Assembly: GCA_002104985.1 (NCBI GenBank)
Contig: MCGO01000061.1
Coordinates: forward strand, 124,001 to 188,000
DNA: 64,000 bases
Direction: 5' to 3'
DNA from: Rhizoclosmatium globosum
Lineage: Eukaryota > Chytridiomycota > Chytridiomycetes > Chytridiales > Chytriomycetaceae
Under the pieces are notes generated by a model. It had not been told where the DNA came from, did no database searches, and saw only the letters and a list, made by a program, of their open reading frames with translations. Position 1 is the first letter of the stretch, and every line of letters begins with the position of its first letter. Both the position numbers and the translations under genes were made by a program. Below, in pieces: positions 23,621 through 35,026 of the stretch.

Positions 23621-23930
23621 TTTAAGTGACTTTTGGATGAGGAGAGTGGGCTTGAACGTTTTATTTTTTTGTATTTTTGTGGAGAAGAGATACACCTTCT
23701 ATTATTGTCGTTTGAACTCCTCTTTAACTTGTTTTTGATTGAAAAAGAATACCTATTGTTTGTACTTTGCTTTTATATCAGAAGTTGAATGTGTATCATG
23801 ACTTTTGCATGCTGAATGACGTGTACAGGTGCATTCACTCTGCATTCGAATGAATATTCTCGTGAACAGTATTTAACTTGAGGTTTGATTTGAAACTCTT
23901 TTCAAGAAATCCACTGGAAATCAAGCAAGA

Positions 23931-24650
23931 ATGGCAACCACGCACACATACACATATGAGCTCAACGACGGCACCCTTCTTGAAGTGCAGCAAGACGCGG
24001 ACGTCCTCGGAGCGACAGTTTGGGACTCGAGTCTTGTCCTCGCAAAGTACCTTGAAAAGCAGCTTCCGTCGCTCGTGACCAAAGGCTTCTCCGGATCAGG
24101 AACCAGATCAACTCCGAACACGCACGTGGGTCCAGTCCGGATTCTCGAACTTGGCTCTGGCTGTGGTCTTCTTGGCCTGGTTGCGAGTGCGATCGTGAAC
24201 GAGGCAACCGTCGTCGTTTCAGACGTGGAGAAACTGCGCCAAATCCTCAAAGTGAATACGGAAAGGGCTGCGAATGTGCAAGTGAAGACTCTTGAGTGGC
24301 GCTCGGAGGATCAATGCAAAGAACTGGGGCTCAGTTCGCCACTGCCTCCGGACGTTGAAGCGTTGCTACCGGTTGATGTTATCTTGCTTGCCGACTGTGT
24401 ATACGACGAATCTTGCTTTGCTCCATTGAACTATACCCTCAAAGCCCTCTGCGATAAGAACCCAAACACACTTGTCATTATGGCTTATGAACGAAGGAAT
24501 TTCGACAAGGAAGTCTCCTTCTTCAAACAGTTTGGAGAGCATTTTAGATTTAGGCATGTTATGGAAGACGATTTGGATCCACGATTTAAGGCGGTTGATG
24601 AGATTTACCTGTTTTTGGCAAAGAGAAGATCTGACAAGGAGGATTTCTGA
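23931..24650 (+). CDS. METTL21-family protein lysine methyltransferase
   Basis: A single-exon 239-residue class I SAM-dependent methyltransferase of the Methyltransf_16 group (METTL21/VCP-KMT/yeast Rrg1 type). Motif I is ILELGSGCGLLGLVAS, an acidic residue follows in VVSDVEKL, and the family DxxY-like motif is LLADCVYDES. An aromatic W in GATVWDSS precedes the core, as in METTL21 proteins. Such enzymes trimethylate a lysine on chaperones, translation factors or VCP; the substrate cannot be told here. It follows vigilin in the same direction, 310 bp downstream. Confidence 0.85.
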   Translation: MATTHTYTYELNDGTLLEVQQDADVLGATVWDSSLVLAKYLEKQLPSLVTKGFSGSGTRSTPNTHVGPVRILELGSGCGLLGLVASAIVNEATVVVSDVEKLRQILKVNTERAANVQVKTLEWRSEDQCKELGLSSPLPPDVEALLPVDVILLADCVYDESCFAPLNYTLKALCDKNPNTLVIMAYERRNFDKEVSFFKQFGEHFRFRHVMEDDLDPRFKAVDEIYLFLAKRRSDKEDF

Positions 24651-24781
24651 TGAAGGCTGACATCTGCAATATCGTAACTATTTGATTGCGCGCATGTAAT
24701 AAATCCCTCTTGCTGCAGTTTTTTTTCTGTTTTAAATTGGTGCTTTATTCCAAGAAATTTAAAACTTCATTCACCACCAAA

Positions 24782-27700
24782 CTAATGACACTCCCCATCC
24801 CCAACATAACTTATACGCCTGCTAAACTCATCGTCTTCCAACTCTCCTTCAGGAAGCTCCTCCTCTTCCTCCTCCTCTTCACCGTCAGCTTCCTCTCCCG
24901 AATATTCATAGCCATCCACCTCGCTACTCGAATCCCTATGACTGTTCGATTCAGCATCTTCAACAACAGTAGCCTTTACAATCTGCGTCTCATCAATAGG
25001 CTCGACATGAAAACCTCCCGAAAGCGTAAAACTCTTCACAACAGCTCTCACGGCTCCCGGACCGCGTTTACCACCACTAACATCGTCAAAACTTCTACTC
25101 GAAGTCGCACGCTGCAAACTCTCCAAACTCATTTTCCTTGTAAAACCTGCCTTCTCTTCACTCACAATGGCAGTCTCGCCATCAGGAGACGGAAGCACAC
25201 CCATAAGTCCCAACACAGTTCCAATCACTGGAAGGCTCTTAAACAAAGAGACTTCTTCAGCAACCATTTGTCTACGGAGACAAGTTTCCGCTTCGCCAAT
25301 ACCGCGACGAACAACTTCAGAGAGAGTAGCAAGGAACTGATCTCCACGTTCGAGCTCCCTCCCCTTTTTGAGAATGGATTCTAAAAGACTGGAGAGTGTG
25401 TGTTGAGGAGTGATTGTTCCGATACGGATACATCGTGTGATTTTCGAGAGACCGCCTCTGGCGTCTGGGTTCCTGATTTAGAAATAATTCCGCGGCTAAA
25501 GATTGTTTCATGGTCTGAGGCCAACGCGTCTGCCATGCATTCGTTCAAAGCGTCCAAGTCCTTCACAACACCAGGATCAATTGGATCAGCTTCGAGCTCT
25601 AAGTAACTAGGTGTGAAGTGAATTCCACCAAGGCCGATAAATGGCTGGTCGTCGGTGGTTTGGGCGTTTCGGAAAGGAAGAACTTTTGAAGGTGGGATAT
25701 ATCTCAATTCAACGCAGAACTCTGGCTTTGAGACAAGGGACTCAACTGCCTTCTGCATTGAGAATGTCCTGTTGATACTTTCGCCGATTTCAGTCACCTG
25801 GTCAAGAGAAGAGATACAAGTTCGTGATGCGATTGAATACTGAAGAATCTAATTAAAATGTCTTTTTTAATTTGTTGTGTCATATTGCAAAACACTCACG
25901 ATAATTCATCGCCTGATAGCGAATCCATGTAAATCCTGCAAAAGTACAGCTCAAGTTGAAGGTAATCCTTCAAGTCATCAGATAGCATATCAAACAACTA
26001 AAAAACATCATTAGGCTCAAACCTCGGAATAAAATAAAATCAAAACTCACAACACGAGTTCCAAGTTCGCCATTCATCTTATTCCCCCATGCCTCTCTGC
26101 GACTTTGCTCCATCTCCATCAGACTCTCCTTCGTTCCGAATCCAGGAGTCCAAGGGCTGGCTCCTTGATAAGCTGGCTTCGGAATAAACGACATTGGTTT
26201 CTCTGGAACATGAGATTTGTGCAATGGCAGCGGCATGGGATGAGTCAAGAGAGTCTCGCTGACAGAAACAGTTGGTTGAAACCGGAACAAAACAGTCAAG
26301 GAGTTGTTTTCCAATGACGACGCGGTATGATGAACATCAATATCTGGAAGAGATTCTAGCGTAACAGTAATTTGTCAACCTGTGTATGCTTAGTATAGCA
26401 GATTTGATGAGAAAAGGAAACACATACCAGCTGTCTACCCTCCAAATAAAGCGCCGCAACATTTTCAATCCATCCGCTCTTTGAAAACAATCGCCAAGGA
26501 AGTGTGTAAATACTCTTTGTCGTCTCCAAACAAACATCCGCAGCAACAATTCCATTACACGCTGCATGAAACAACGCACTACTGCTCATCCTTTTCAGCA
26601 ACTTGCACTATTTCCTGTACTTCCTCCACCCCCATTTACACTTGTGACTGAAGACACAGACCCGCTTCGACTCATTTCCCCGCTCGTCCTTGCTGCAACA
26701 CACTAGCAATCAAAGCACCTCCAGCACTGCTGCGACGACGACCTCCGATTTGGAGGACGCCTTGTTCCAAAACCGACGGCGTGAAGGTTTCGAACGCGTC
26801 AAGGTGGAGTGGATCCATGAGACGTGGGTCGACAGTGTTAAAGAAAGTGACAGGTGTGAGGATTGGAGACTGGAGCTTAAATGCAGGTGTTGGATACAAA
26901 GTGATAGAGTCTGCTTGTCGTAACGCTGTTAGTTGGGTGTTTGGTGTTGACAACGTCATTGAATCCGAAACTAGAGCAGCCGAATCACTATATACATGAA
27001 CATCAGCGTTATAAGGCTTTAGGTATTCCAAACGACTTACCACTCCACATGCATCCAACATCCAAACCTCGAACACGCCTCCCTCACTTTCCCCAACGCG
27101 TCCCACTCCCCAGAACCAGCAGAACCCAAAGCCCGACAAACAACAACACACGGTCTACGCCCAACAGCAACGTCTTCGCTCAAAAACGCAGACAGACACG
27201 CGACATCCATAGAATCCGAGTCAGGCGAAAGAGACGGAATCCGTCTGATTTCGCAGTCGGCGCATGAGAAGGGAGACCAATCAGCGCCCAATACTTTTTG
27301 ATAACTTTCTCAGGATCGTCTTCGAGTGTGGACGTGGAGGGAACGTAAAATACTGGGATGGAAGCTGAAGTGATACGATCTGGTGAAGGACCCATGCATA
27401 GAAAAGTGGCAGTTCTATATACTTGGGTTTGAGAGTTGGTTAGTTTGGAATGCTTGAAGGAAGGGGGGGAAAGCGAAGTGTACCTTGTATTTCCTTGAAG
27501 GGGAGGCGACCTGCAGCGTAGTCTGTGTTTCCATGATACTGCGCGTGCTTAAGATCTGGTAAACTGTGTATAGTATGTGGGGGGGATAAACGAGGTGAGT
27601 TTTGACAGGTCAGCTTTCGCTGAAAGCACAACACATACCTAGCCACACGGCTAAACCAGGCCTTGTTTCTTGTCTCAAGCTCTTCATCGGTTTCGTCAAA

Positions 27701-27883
27701 CTTGTTCTTTGTCAATGATTCCAATTGAAGTTGGAGTTGTTTGAGTGGCTCAAGGGCAACTTCCACATCCTCCTCCTCGAATGTTGCAGCAGAATCTTTG
27801 AATGTTGAAGAAAGAAGATGCGTGGATTTGCTCTGGATTTCAACCTCAGTCTCGGTGGTTGGAAGTCTTTCTTCAGTCAGCAT
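24782..27883 (-). CDS. PDXDC1-like PLP-fold decarboxylase-related protein
   Basis: Read as one minus-strand gene. The first exons encode an acidic N-terminus, then SLPDLKHAQYHGNTDYAAG and FYVPSTSTLEDDPEKVIKKY. Next come a group II decarboxylase-like part (FGCWMHVECDSAALVSDSMT; ADSITLYPTPAF) and LKRMSSSALFHAACNGIVAA. A C-terminal small-domain strand ITVTLES...LTVLFRFQP and an acidic tail follow. The WMHVE and DSITLYP motifs match the PDXDC1 branch. The usual PLP-binding SxHK lysine is not visible, so activity is uncertain. Three single-base insertions (near 25430, 26375 and 27256) are needed to keep the frame. The join across about 26602-26700 is inferred from the family order, and some exon borders near 25.8-26.0 kb are unclear. 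Confidence 0.6.
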
Positions 27884-28188
27884 TCAGTTTTGGTTTTCCA
27901 AACAACTTTTCGTGAATAAGAATATCACAAACTTCAATGTCAGTAAACTGGAATAATTATGCTGCTAATGCGCTATTTACTTTCCAAAAACGAATGTGGA
28001 CTAGAAAGGCGACCCGCCTCTGCCAACAACGTGCCAATGTCACTTCGTATGAAGAATACGATGACTCTTTCGACAAGAAGGACGTCAAAAGAGCTAAGAG
28101 ACAGCGCAAGAGACGACACACTGAAAAGTAACAGAAACTTGAAAAACACAAACAAGAGCACAAACCGCAGTTTCGACAGGAACAAATC

Positions 28189-28890
28189 AGCGCAACCACA
28201 ATCGAAATGATGCCTCTAGAAGTATTGGACGAGATTGTCGGGTACCTCCGCGACTACTGGTCAATGATACGCTTTTGTTGTGCCTTTCCAGCCTTAAACA
28301 AGTATGCTTCAATATTGTATGCAATGGAAGCCTTGCATCCAGGAAAAGATGTATTCGACTTCTGGCCAAACTTCTGATCTGATTGTATTGAGCTAAACGA
28401 TTTCACTGACAAAGTTGTACCAAAGTTATACATCAGACTGCTTGATCAATTTAATGGATACACGAAACTCTCTGAGATAGATCCATCAGATATTGAAAAG
28501 AGAGTCCAGTATTCATCAAAGAATATTTCGCTGACGTTACACAGTTTCATGTCAATGGCAGAATGGGGTAAATTCACCACAACACACCGAAAGAAGATTG
28601 TCGAGCTCGCTATGATGGCATACCTATCTCCGATTCCTGCCCAAAATCTATTTCGCGAACTCAACCCATCAAAATTGTGTTAAATAACGTGTTATGGAAG
28701 TAAACGCGTCAAAAGGGATTCTTTCAGACGTGATTCAAAAAATGCCTCAGACAAATCTTCAATTATTGCAGCTTAAATTCATGAGCCATAAGAAAAACTT
28801 TCTCAATAGTCCTGAAATTTAGTTGGATGAAATTGAGAGAGCTGGACTCCGTTGGCACAGGATAACCGACGGAATTGCGGTGACTAGGTA
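28189..28890 (+). pseudogene. Degenerate tandem copy of the downstream F-box gene
   Basis: From TIEMMPLEVLDEIVGYLRD onward the translation tracks the intact gene at 28968 (IEMLPQELLDEIIRYLRE). It continues through LDQFNGYTKLSEI, AEWGKFTTTHRKKIVEL and, after a gap, SDVIQKMPQTNLQLLQLKF. It has an internal TGA about 55 codons in, a second stop after about 160 codons, and a large missing part before the C-terminal segment. Upstream, an open piece (27940-28131) is in the same frame but separated by TAA. These are unrelated substitutions and gaps, not single-base slips, so it is a genuine relic. Confidence 0.75.
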
Positions 28891-28967
28891 GTTGGTTATA
28901 ATGAAGTATCATTAGTTTTTTGATGTCTTGAGAAGGTTCACAACCCATTGACATTAAATTTGTTAAA

Positions 28968-30029
28968 ATGGAATATTCATCCATAACTGGCAGTCCTCTT
29001 CAACAGCCTCAGAATACCCGCTCTGATCACGAACTCAGCAATTCGTTCGACATGAAGGAAATTCAAGCTACTCTGCGAGAGTGCACCATGCAAGATATCG
29101 GATGTGGAGTCAAGCAACTTGAAGTCGAAGCAGCCCATCTATCTCAAGCAAAGCCTGAGAGCTCAATCACAATCGAAATGCTTCCTCAGGAATTGTTAGA
29201 CGAGATTATCAGATATCTCCGCGAAGGAAAGGACATGATACGGTTTTGCCGTGCCATACCAGCATTGAATGAATACGCTTCCACGTTATACACCGTTGGC
29301 GGCCTGCATCCCCAAAAGCGACTAGCGTTAACCGACCTCTGGCCAAACTGCTTGAAACAGGGAATATTAATTGACAACAAAGTCGTAAAAGCATACACAA
29401 GTCTACTCGACAGGTTCAACGGATACACCGAACTCTCTGGCGTACACATATCCGACATAGCAACACAATCCAAACATTCATCACGCAATCTTTTGTTAAG
29501 GTTGAGCCCGAGATACGTGTCTTCTCACTTGATTGAATGGGGGAAATTCGTTACATTGCACCAAAAGAAGGTTATTCATCTAGAATTCTCTGTTCTCAAG
29601 GAGCTTCCAGAGCCACTTGCATTTCAAGGACTCAATCCAACAAAGGTTGTGATGCATGATGCTTTCTGCAATGAAGACATATCATACATGTTACAATTCT
29701 GTTCATGTATTTTGTGCTTTGAAGTACGCTACAAAGATCTTGGACGGGAAGGTGGAAGAGAGAGATTAGTAAGAAAGTTGCCTTCTTTGCCTTTGCTTCC
29801 GTCTCTGCGGGAACTCATATTAGTCAATACATCAAGAAATATTGTATCAGACGTGATTCAAAGTCTATGTCGGACAAATATTCAACGCTTGGAGCTCAAA
29901 ATGGTATGGACGTTTTTCAATGCCGTTTTGTTCAGGGATTTTCCTACTCCTGAGATAAATATGATTGAGAAAGAAGGGCTTAAGTACAGCATAATAAGTC
30001 AATCCAGAATTGTTGTAACAAGAATATAG
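28968..30029 (+). CDS. F-box-like protein
   Basis: 353 residues, single exon. After about 65 residues of variable N-terminus comes an F-box-like motif (MLPQELLDEIIRYLREGKDM), the part that would bind Skp1 in an SCF ubiquitin ligase. The remainder is a leucine-rich, weakly repetitive region (LPSLPLLPSLRELILVNT; NIQRLELK) like the substrate-recognition part of LRR-type F-box proteins. The target is unknown. A decayed tandem copy lies directly upstream. The next gene begins only 14-57 bp after its stop. Confidence 0.6.
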   Translation: MEYSSITGSPLQQPQNTRSDHELSNSFDMKEIQATLRECTMQDIGCGVKQLEVEAAHLSQAKPESSITIEMLPQELLDEIIRYLREGKDMIRFCRAIPALNEYASTLYTVGGLHPQKRLALTDLWPNCLKQGILIDNKVVKAYTSLLDRFNGYTELSGVHISDIATQSKHSSRNLLLRLSPRYVSSHLIEWGKFVTLHQKKVIHLEFSVLKELPEPLAFQGLNPTKVVMHDAFCNEDISYMLQFCSCILCFEVRYKDLGREGGRERLVRKLPSLPLLPSLRELILVNTSRNIVSDVIQSLCRTNIQRLELKMVWTFFNAVLFRDFPTPEINMIEKEGLKYSIISQSRIVVTRI

Positions 30030-30043
30030 TTGATATTTTTTGA

Positions 30044-31573
30044 ATGAGTAAGAATTCTCACAGAAAGCAAAACAAAGACATTTTGATGAGTTTCCAGACG
30101 GCCATTGGCACAGAAGCGTCAGGGCATCTTGAAGAGTATTCTGCACCGACTAGACGCGGGTCAGCAACACGACGCACTCGGGCGACGCGAGGGAGTGTTT
30201 CAGCAATTGATTCGAAGGCGAATGTTGTTCCAAGTGCAAAGAAAGCACAGATTGAGGCAACTTCTTTTGGTAAGAAAGAAGAAGAAGAAGTTGGAGCAGT
30301 GGAGAACGAAGACGAAGAAGACGAAGGAGGCTTCGCAAACGACAACTTGAAAGACAAACCACCGCCGTCACTCGAACCAACGCCACAACTCGTCGCGTCT
30401 CTTCCGCTTCCGCTTTCGCTTTCTCGATCGCCATCGCCATCGCCGCAACTTTCAAAACACGAACTCGAACTCGAACTCGAACTCGAACTCAATCTCGAAA
30501 AGGAGAAGCCGCGCCGCCCGTCAATCCAAATTAACCTGTTTCAAAACAACAACGATCACATTCAAAAAGACGATGATGAAGAAAACAACGACAACGACGA
30601 CGACGACGTGTCCGATGTCGTGTCAGAACTCTCGGAGGATGGTGATGCTGTTGTTGTTGTTGGGGAACAGCCGCAAAAGCAGGAACCAACTGATCAAGAT
30701 GACCAAGTAGAAGCACGCTCGGCCACTTCTTCAACGGCCACTGCCTCTTCTTCAACCTCAGAAGAGACCCAGGAATCCCTCTACTCTCTCGACTCTTTCC
30801 TCTCCCAACAAGACATTACACCCCTCCCCACAGACGACACAGAAACCCTCACCCTCAAATTACTCCTCGCATCCGCAAAATCCGAGTCTTCTCTCCTCAG
30901 ATCCCTCCTCTCAACAACTGCATCCACCCTCTACACCCTAAAAACAACTGAACTCGACCTCGAAACAACTCTAGTCCTTCAAGACGCCCACCCAACCCTT
31001 TTATCCCACTACTCCACCCTCTCCCAAAAACACGCAGAAAACATGTCCCGCCTCTCTTCGAAACTAGACGCTTTGAGGACTCACGCCATCGACACATGCA
31101 TGCATACAGTCAAACTACACAACGACACTTTCCTTGCTCGTCGGTCTCATATTCGGGAAGACCTTGTGTCGGATTCCATGCATTCAAATACTACTTTGAC
31201 GAGCGAGTATTTGGCGAGTCGTCTTGTTGTCGACTTGAGTATTCCTAGTAGTACCAGTAGTTCTTTGAAGAGGAAAGAGTGTAGTGCTTTGAATACTGTT
31301 GATGCACCGAATTGGATTCAGTCGGCGGTGCAAACGAGAAAACGGATGCGGTCAGCGACGTTTGTGAGAGGTGGGAGGAGAGTTGGGTTGGGGGTTGCGG
31401 TGGTGCCTTCTTCTGGTTGTGAATCGTTAGGAAGGAGAGATGTAGAAGACGATTTGAATCTGTTGCGTGTTCTTTCTGCAAGTGCGAATGTGTCCATCAA
31501 TGGAGAAGTTGTTGGTACTGAAGAATCTATGGGGGATGTTGTTGTAGGTGGGTCGGCTATGGCTGTGGAGTGA
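30044..31573 (+). CDS. Sds3/BRMS1-like protein, copy A
   Basis: 509 residues, single exon; ATG 30044 or the more natural ATG 30086. The N-terminal half is acidic and low-complexity, including an (ELELEL) run from GAACTC repeats. The conserved half has LLLASAKSESSLLRSLLSTT, then TLYTLKTTELDLETTLVLQ and DAHPTLLSHYSTL. This is a coiled helix followed by (T)FLARRSHIREDL, similar in layout to Sds3/BRMS1 proteins, which scaffold Sin3-Rpd3 histone deacetylase complexes. The C-terminus has GGRRVGLGVAVVPSSGC and RRDVEDDLNLLR, shared with copy B. The family call is by overall pattern only. Confidence 0.5.
   Translation: MSKNSHRKQNKDILMSFQTAIGTEASGHLEEYSAPTRRGSATRRTRATRGSVSAIDSKANVVPSAKKAQIEATSFGKKEEEEVGAVENEDEEDEGGFANDNLKDKPPPSLEPTPQLVASLPLPLSLSRSPSPSPQLSKHELELELELELNLEKEKPRRPSIQINLFQNNNDHIQKDDDEENNDNDDDDVSDVVSELSEDGDAVVVVGEQPQKQEPTDQDDQVEARSATSSTATASSSTSEETQESLYSLDSFLSQQDITPLPTDDTETLTLKLLLASAKSESSLLRSLLSTTASTLYTLKTTELDLETTLVLQDAHPTLLSHYSTLSQKHAENMSRLSSKLDALRTHAIDTCMHTVKLHNDTFLARRSHIREDLVSDSMHSNTTLTSEYLASRLVVDLSIPSSTSSSLKRKECSALNTVDAPNWIQSAVQTRKRMRSATFVRGGRRVGLGVAVVPSSGCESLGRRDVEDDLNLLRVLSASANVSINGEVVGTEESMGDVVVGGSAMAVE
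30461..30492 (+). repeat. GAACTC hexanucleotide microsatellite in coding sequence
   Basis: About five tandem GAACTC units encode an alternating Glu-Leu stretch in the acidic part of Sds3-like copy A. Its paralog lacks it, so it is a recent expansion. Confidence 0.8.
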
Positions 31574-31816
31574 TTGATTATGAAGGATTAGGAGAAGTTA
31601 TTTATTAGACAGACGGCAATTAAATTTATTTATTTATTTTATTTGAACTTCATCTTCAATTCTCTTGTCAGCTTGCGAATGTGTCAGTCAATATAAATAA
31701 CCAAGCCATGGAACGACTAGGGTGTGAGTCAAACTCAACCCTAACCCTTCTAAGGTTGGTTCTAATAATAAGTGGGCGGGAAAACGATTACCAGAAATCT
31801 CACTGGAAATCTCACA

Positions 31817-32875
31817 ATGCTTTGCGGTAAACATGCACCACAACCACCGTCGCCGCAGCCACCACAAACGCCACAGCCTCCAAACAAATGGATCGCAGCG
31901 GCAGTGTACAAGCGCGTGTTTCAAGTAGCCGCCGCGAAAGTTGAGGAGAAGCCATCGTACATCCGCGACATGTTCATGAGCGAGATCGAACCCGCCCTCC
32001 GCGCCGCACTCATGCCCGTCCTGTCCGACGCCGAGCACGAAATCAGTCACTTCAAAGCCGCCATCGACCGCGCATCAAACTTGACCACAGAACACAAACA
32101 ACTCTCCCTCGCAGCTGCACAGACACGGGCCCTGGAATTCACCGCCAAGAAGACGGCTTGGTACGAAGAACGCGCGTTTCTCAAGGAGCAAGTCAAAACC
32201 GCTGAGGCTGCGACGCTCGCGCTTGAAACCGACATCCAAGCGGCCAACAGCACAATCAAGGAGCTCAACGACACAATCAAGACTTTGTCGCCTTGGAAAA
32301 GGAATCTTCAGCAAGTGTATGACCTGATTGGTAAATTGCAAAATACCCCACCAAAGGCTTTTCGTCCGGAAACAGTGTCAAACGTGTGTCGTATAAAAGG
32401 ATGTCACAGAATCAATCAAAAGATGGATTCAAAGCAGGCCTTGCGTTCACATCAAAGGATTATCATTGCGACTCTTTTAAGGTTAGGTTTCTGGGAAGCC
32501 ATGCTTCAGAAGGTAATTTGCTCTCATAAAGTCTTTTTATTCTGAATCATCGTCTTAGAGTACTTCCGCCCTCCTGATGGAATGCTCCGATGCCACATCT
32601 GCAATAATTACGCTCAGAAGAACAGTTGCTCTTTCAGAAAACATGCTAAATCCTGCCGTGGAGTAAAAGAAGAAGTTAGTGACTATGACGACGAAATGGA
32701 GAATGCTGAGGACGAAAATGATGAAAGCAATGACGAGGAAGAAGAGGTGGAAAAAGATATTGAAAGTAACGAAAATTATGATCAAGTTTATGACCGTGAT
32801 GTGGATGCAGACGAGGACGATGAAGTCTCGAACGAAAATGACGATGGTGCTGACGATATGCCAGGAATCAAGTAA
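31817..32875 (+). CDS. Coiled-coil protein with C-terminal zinc fingers
   Basis: Two exons, 31817-32512 and 32561-32875 (intron 48 nt, acceptor TTAGAG), give 336 residues. It starts with a Pro-Gln-rich tract, then a long helix from about residue 40 to 190 (SDAEHEISHFKAAIDRASNL; LKEQVKTAEAATLALETDIQ). A first Cys/His cluster is CRIKGCHRINQKMDSKQALR followed by SHQR. A second is MLRCHICNNYAQKNSCSFRKH followed by AKSC, close to a C2H2 or BED-type finger. The last 70 residues are almost all acidic. It lies between the two Sds3-like paralogs and may be a chromatin or DNA-binding protein; not otherwise recognised. Confidence 0.6.
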
Positions 32876-33428
32876 TTTCCCTTCGTCTTATCTTCTCACA
32901 TCTAACATCATCTTAGCAATATGGATCTCAACAATTTGTCGATTGCAAGAAAAGAAGCCGTTTTTGACTTTCTCAAGACATTGCCAAAGTGATGGGGAAG
33001 AGGTTGAGATTATAGTGGGAGTTGAAAGATATGAAATAAACGACGTGGTATTCATAAAGTTGAGTGTTGCTTCCGAATCTCTATGATCGCCAGAATTTCC
33101 TACAGCCATAGACCTCCGTGTCTCAAGTTCGTCATAATCCTGACCATCGTGCAAATTAAGCTTGGACTAAAGAAACTGTAATCCTGGCTTCCCAACATCT
33201 TAAATGCCATCTGTATAATCTCTTAACGTTATTCAGATCGATGTCTTATTGGAGTCGATTCTGAAAGGTAATAACTCAAAGTGGTCGGAGAAAAAAAAGC
33301 TCACTTTGAAACATCGCGTGTCTCTGACCACATCCCTTGAGACCTCTGCCCCCCACTTGACGCCACCGCAACCACCACCGCCACCGCCGACAAGCCAGTT
33401 CTCTTCCACCTGAATCCAAGTGAAAGCG
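32876..33428. other. Intergenic region upstream of Sds3-like copy B
   Basis: About 550 bp. Only short open pieces with no shared features are seen. The end is rich in CCACCGCC repeats and probably serves as a leader. No RNA gene or repeat recognised. Confidence 0.35.
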
Positions 33429-34874
33429 ATGCCGCCCGTGAGCAAGCGCCTGAAACAGTACCGCCTCAACTCGCCCTTCACGCGAAAGGGAACCACCAAA
33501 GACAAAGACTCAAACGCGGAAGAAGCCATCGCAAAAGAGAACAACGAACTGAATCAAACTGACGAGTCTGTCACGGCCGCCGCGGTTGTCGACGAACTGC
33601 TCCGTGATTCAACAACTTCAACCACTGGCACGCCAACCACTTCAAATGGGCTCTCGGAAACTGCGAATCACCAAACGGACAACGGGAAACAACACATCGA
33701 ACCAGAACAAGAAAAGGAATCAAACGATGAATCACGCGCACGGAAGGAACTCAGGCGGCGGCCCTCAATTGTCCTGGCTCATGTCAAGGAAGACGATGAT
33801 GACGATGACGTTGTTTCCGATGTGGAAGATGACGAGGATGGGGCGGGTGATGCCGAGGAGGAAGGGGATGATGTCGAGGACGAGGAAATCATTGTGCCGC
33901 GAGGGCCTCAGTCTCGAAGAAAACAAGGTTTGCCTGCTATCCCACCTTGCCTTGCTATCCTGACTAACCCATCAACTCAATCTCACAGCTTCCTCAAAAC
34001 AACTGCAAGAAGAACAGCTGAAAACTCAGGCTTCAACTGAACCGGCAGAAGAAGAAGATGAGGCAGGAGAATCTTCAGACCCAGAATCCTCCTCTTCTTC
34101 CTCCGACGAGTCAACCCTCTCCCTCCCCTCTCCACCTCCAACATTCCTCCCTGACCCTCTCGATGCACCTTTCAAATCCCTGCTCCTCACAGCCGTCCAA
34201 GAAACCCGATCTCTGCGCACACTCCTAAATCACACCGCAGAAACCTTCTACACCCTAAAATCAACAGAACTCTCCCACGAAGAAACCTCCTCGCCGCCGA
34301 CATGCACCCATCCCTCCTAACATCCCTCACAACCCTCTCCACATCCCACACCTCCTCCGACACAAAACGACAAGCCCGTCTAGCCGCTGCTCGACGCTCT
34401 GCCATAGAAACATGTGCCTGCGCCGTCGAAACCGCGAACGCAGAGTTCCTACGATCCCGCGCCCACATACGCGACGAAATACAACACCGTCTCATCCACC
34501 AGATCAAAACCCTCGAATCCGAATACCGCCACCGAACCACGCTTCCCGCATACGAAGACTCTGGAGACGTTGAATCGTCTGTGCGACGGGTGCGACGGCG
34601 CGTTGGTGTACCGAATCATACAAAGCAAGACGTGAATAACATGCCACGATGGATCCAAGAGTCGATATCGAAACGGAGTCGACGGGGTCCTGTTTTAGCG
34701 TATGTGAATTCTGAGGGTCGGAGAGTGAAGGTTGGGGTGGCGGTTGTGCCTGCTCCTGGGTGTCAAGGACTTTCGAGGGCGGATGTGGATGATGATTTGG
34801 GGATTCTTCGGATTGTTTCTGAGGGTGGCGGGGGAGGCGGTGGTGGTGTGGAGCCGACAAAGATGGAAACTTAG
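33429..34874 (+). CDS. Sds3/BRMS1-like protein, copy B
   Basis: Exon 1 is 33429-33927, intron 33928-33988 (61 nt), then exon 2 to TAG 34874. Like copy A it has an acidic N-terminus and then LLLTAVQETRSLRTLLNHTA and FYTLKSTELSHEET. It continues with a DMHPSLL block, a helix, EFLRSRAHIRDEIQHRL, PRWIQESISKRSR and EGRRVKVGVAVVPAPGC with ADVDDDLGILR. One extra base is needed near the CC at 34286-34287 (CC to CCC); the frame on both sides of that point aligns with copy A, so this is likely a sequence error. The conserved blocks shared by A and B define the functional part: the helical scaffold region and the C-terminal strand. Confidence 0.5.
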
Positions 34875-35026
34875 TTTGGCGTGGAGGGGAGAGGATACAA
34901 AATAGATTCCAAATGAAGCGTTCACGTTAAGTTAATAATAAAGGACACGCGGGTGAAAGCGATTAATTTCTACTGAGGAACGAAACTGTTCCCCTTTTTC
35001 GGACATTCGTTCACCAAAACCTGTAA

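Noticed and set aside
30058..30492. Ser-rich minus-strand frame of 144 codons
   Set aside because: Antisense of the acidic low-complexity region of Sds3-like copy A.
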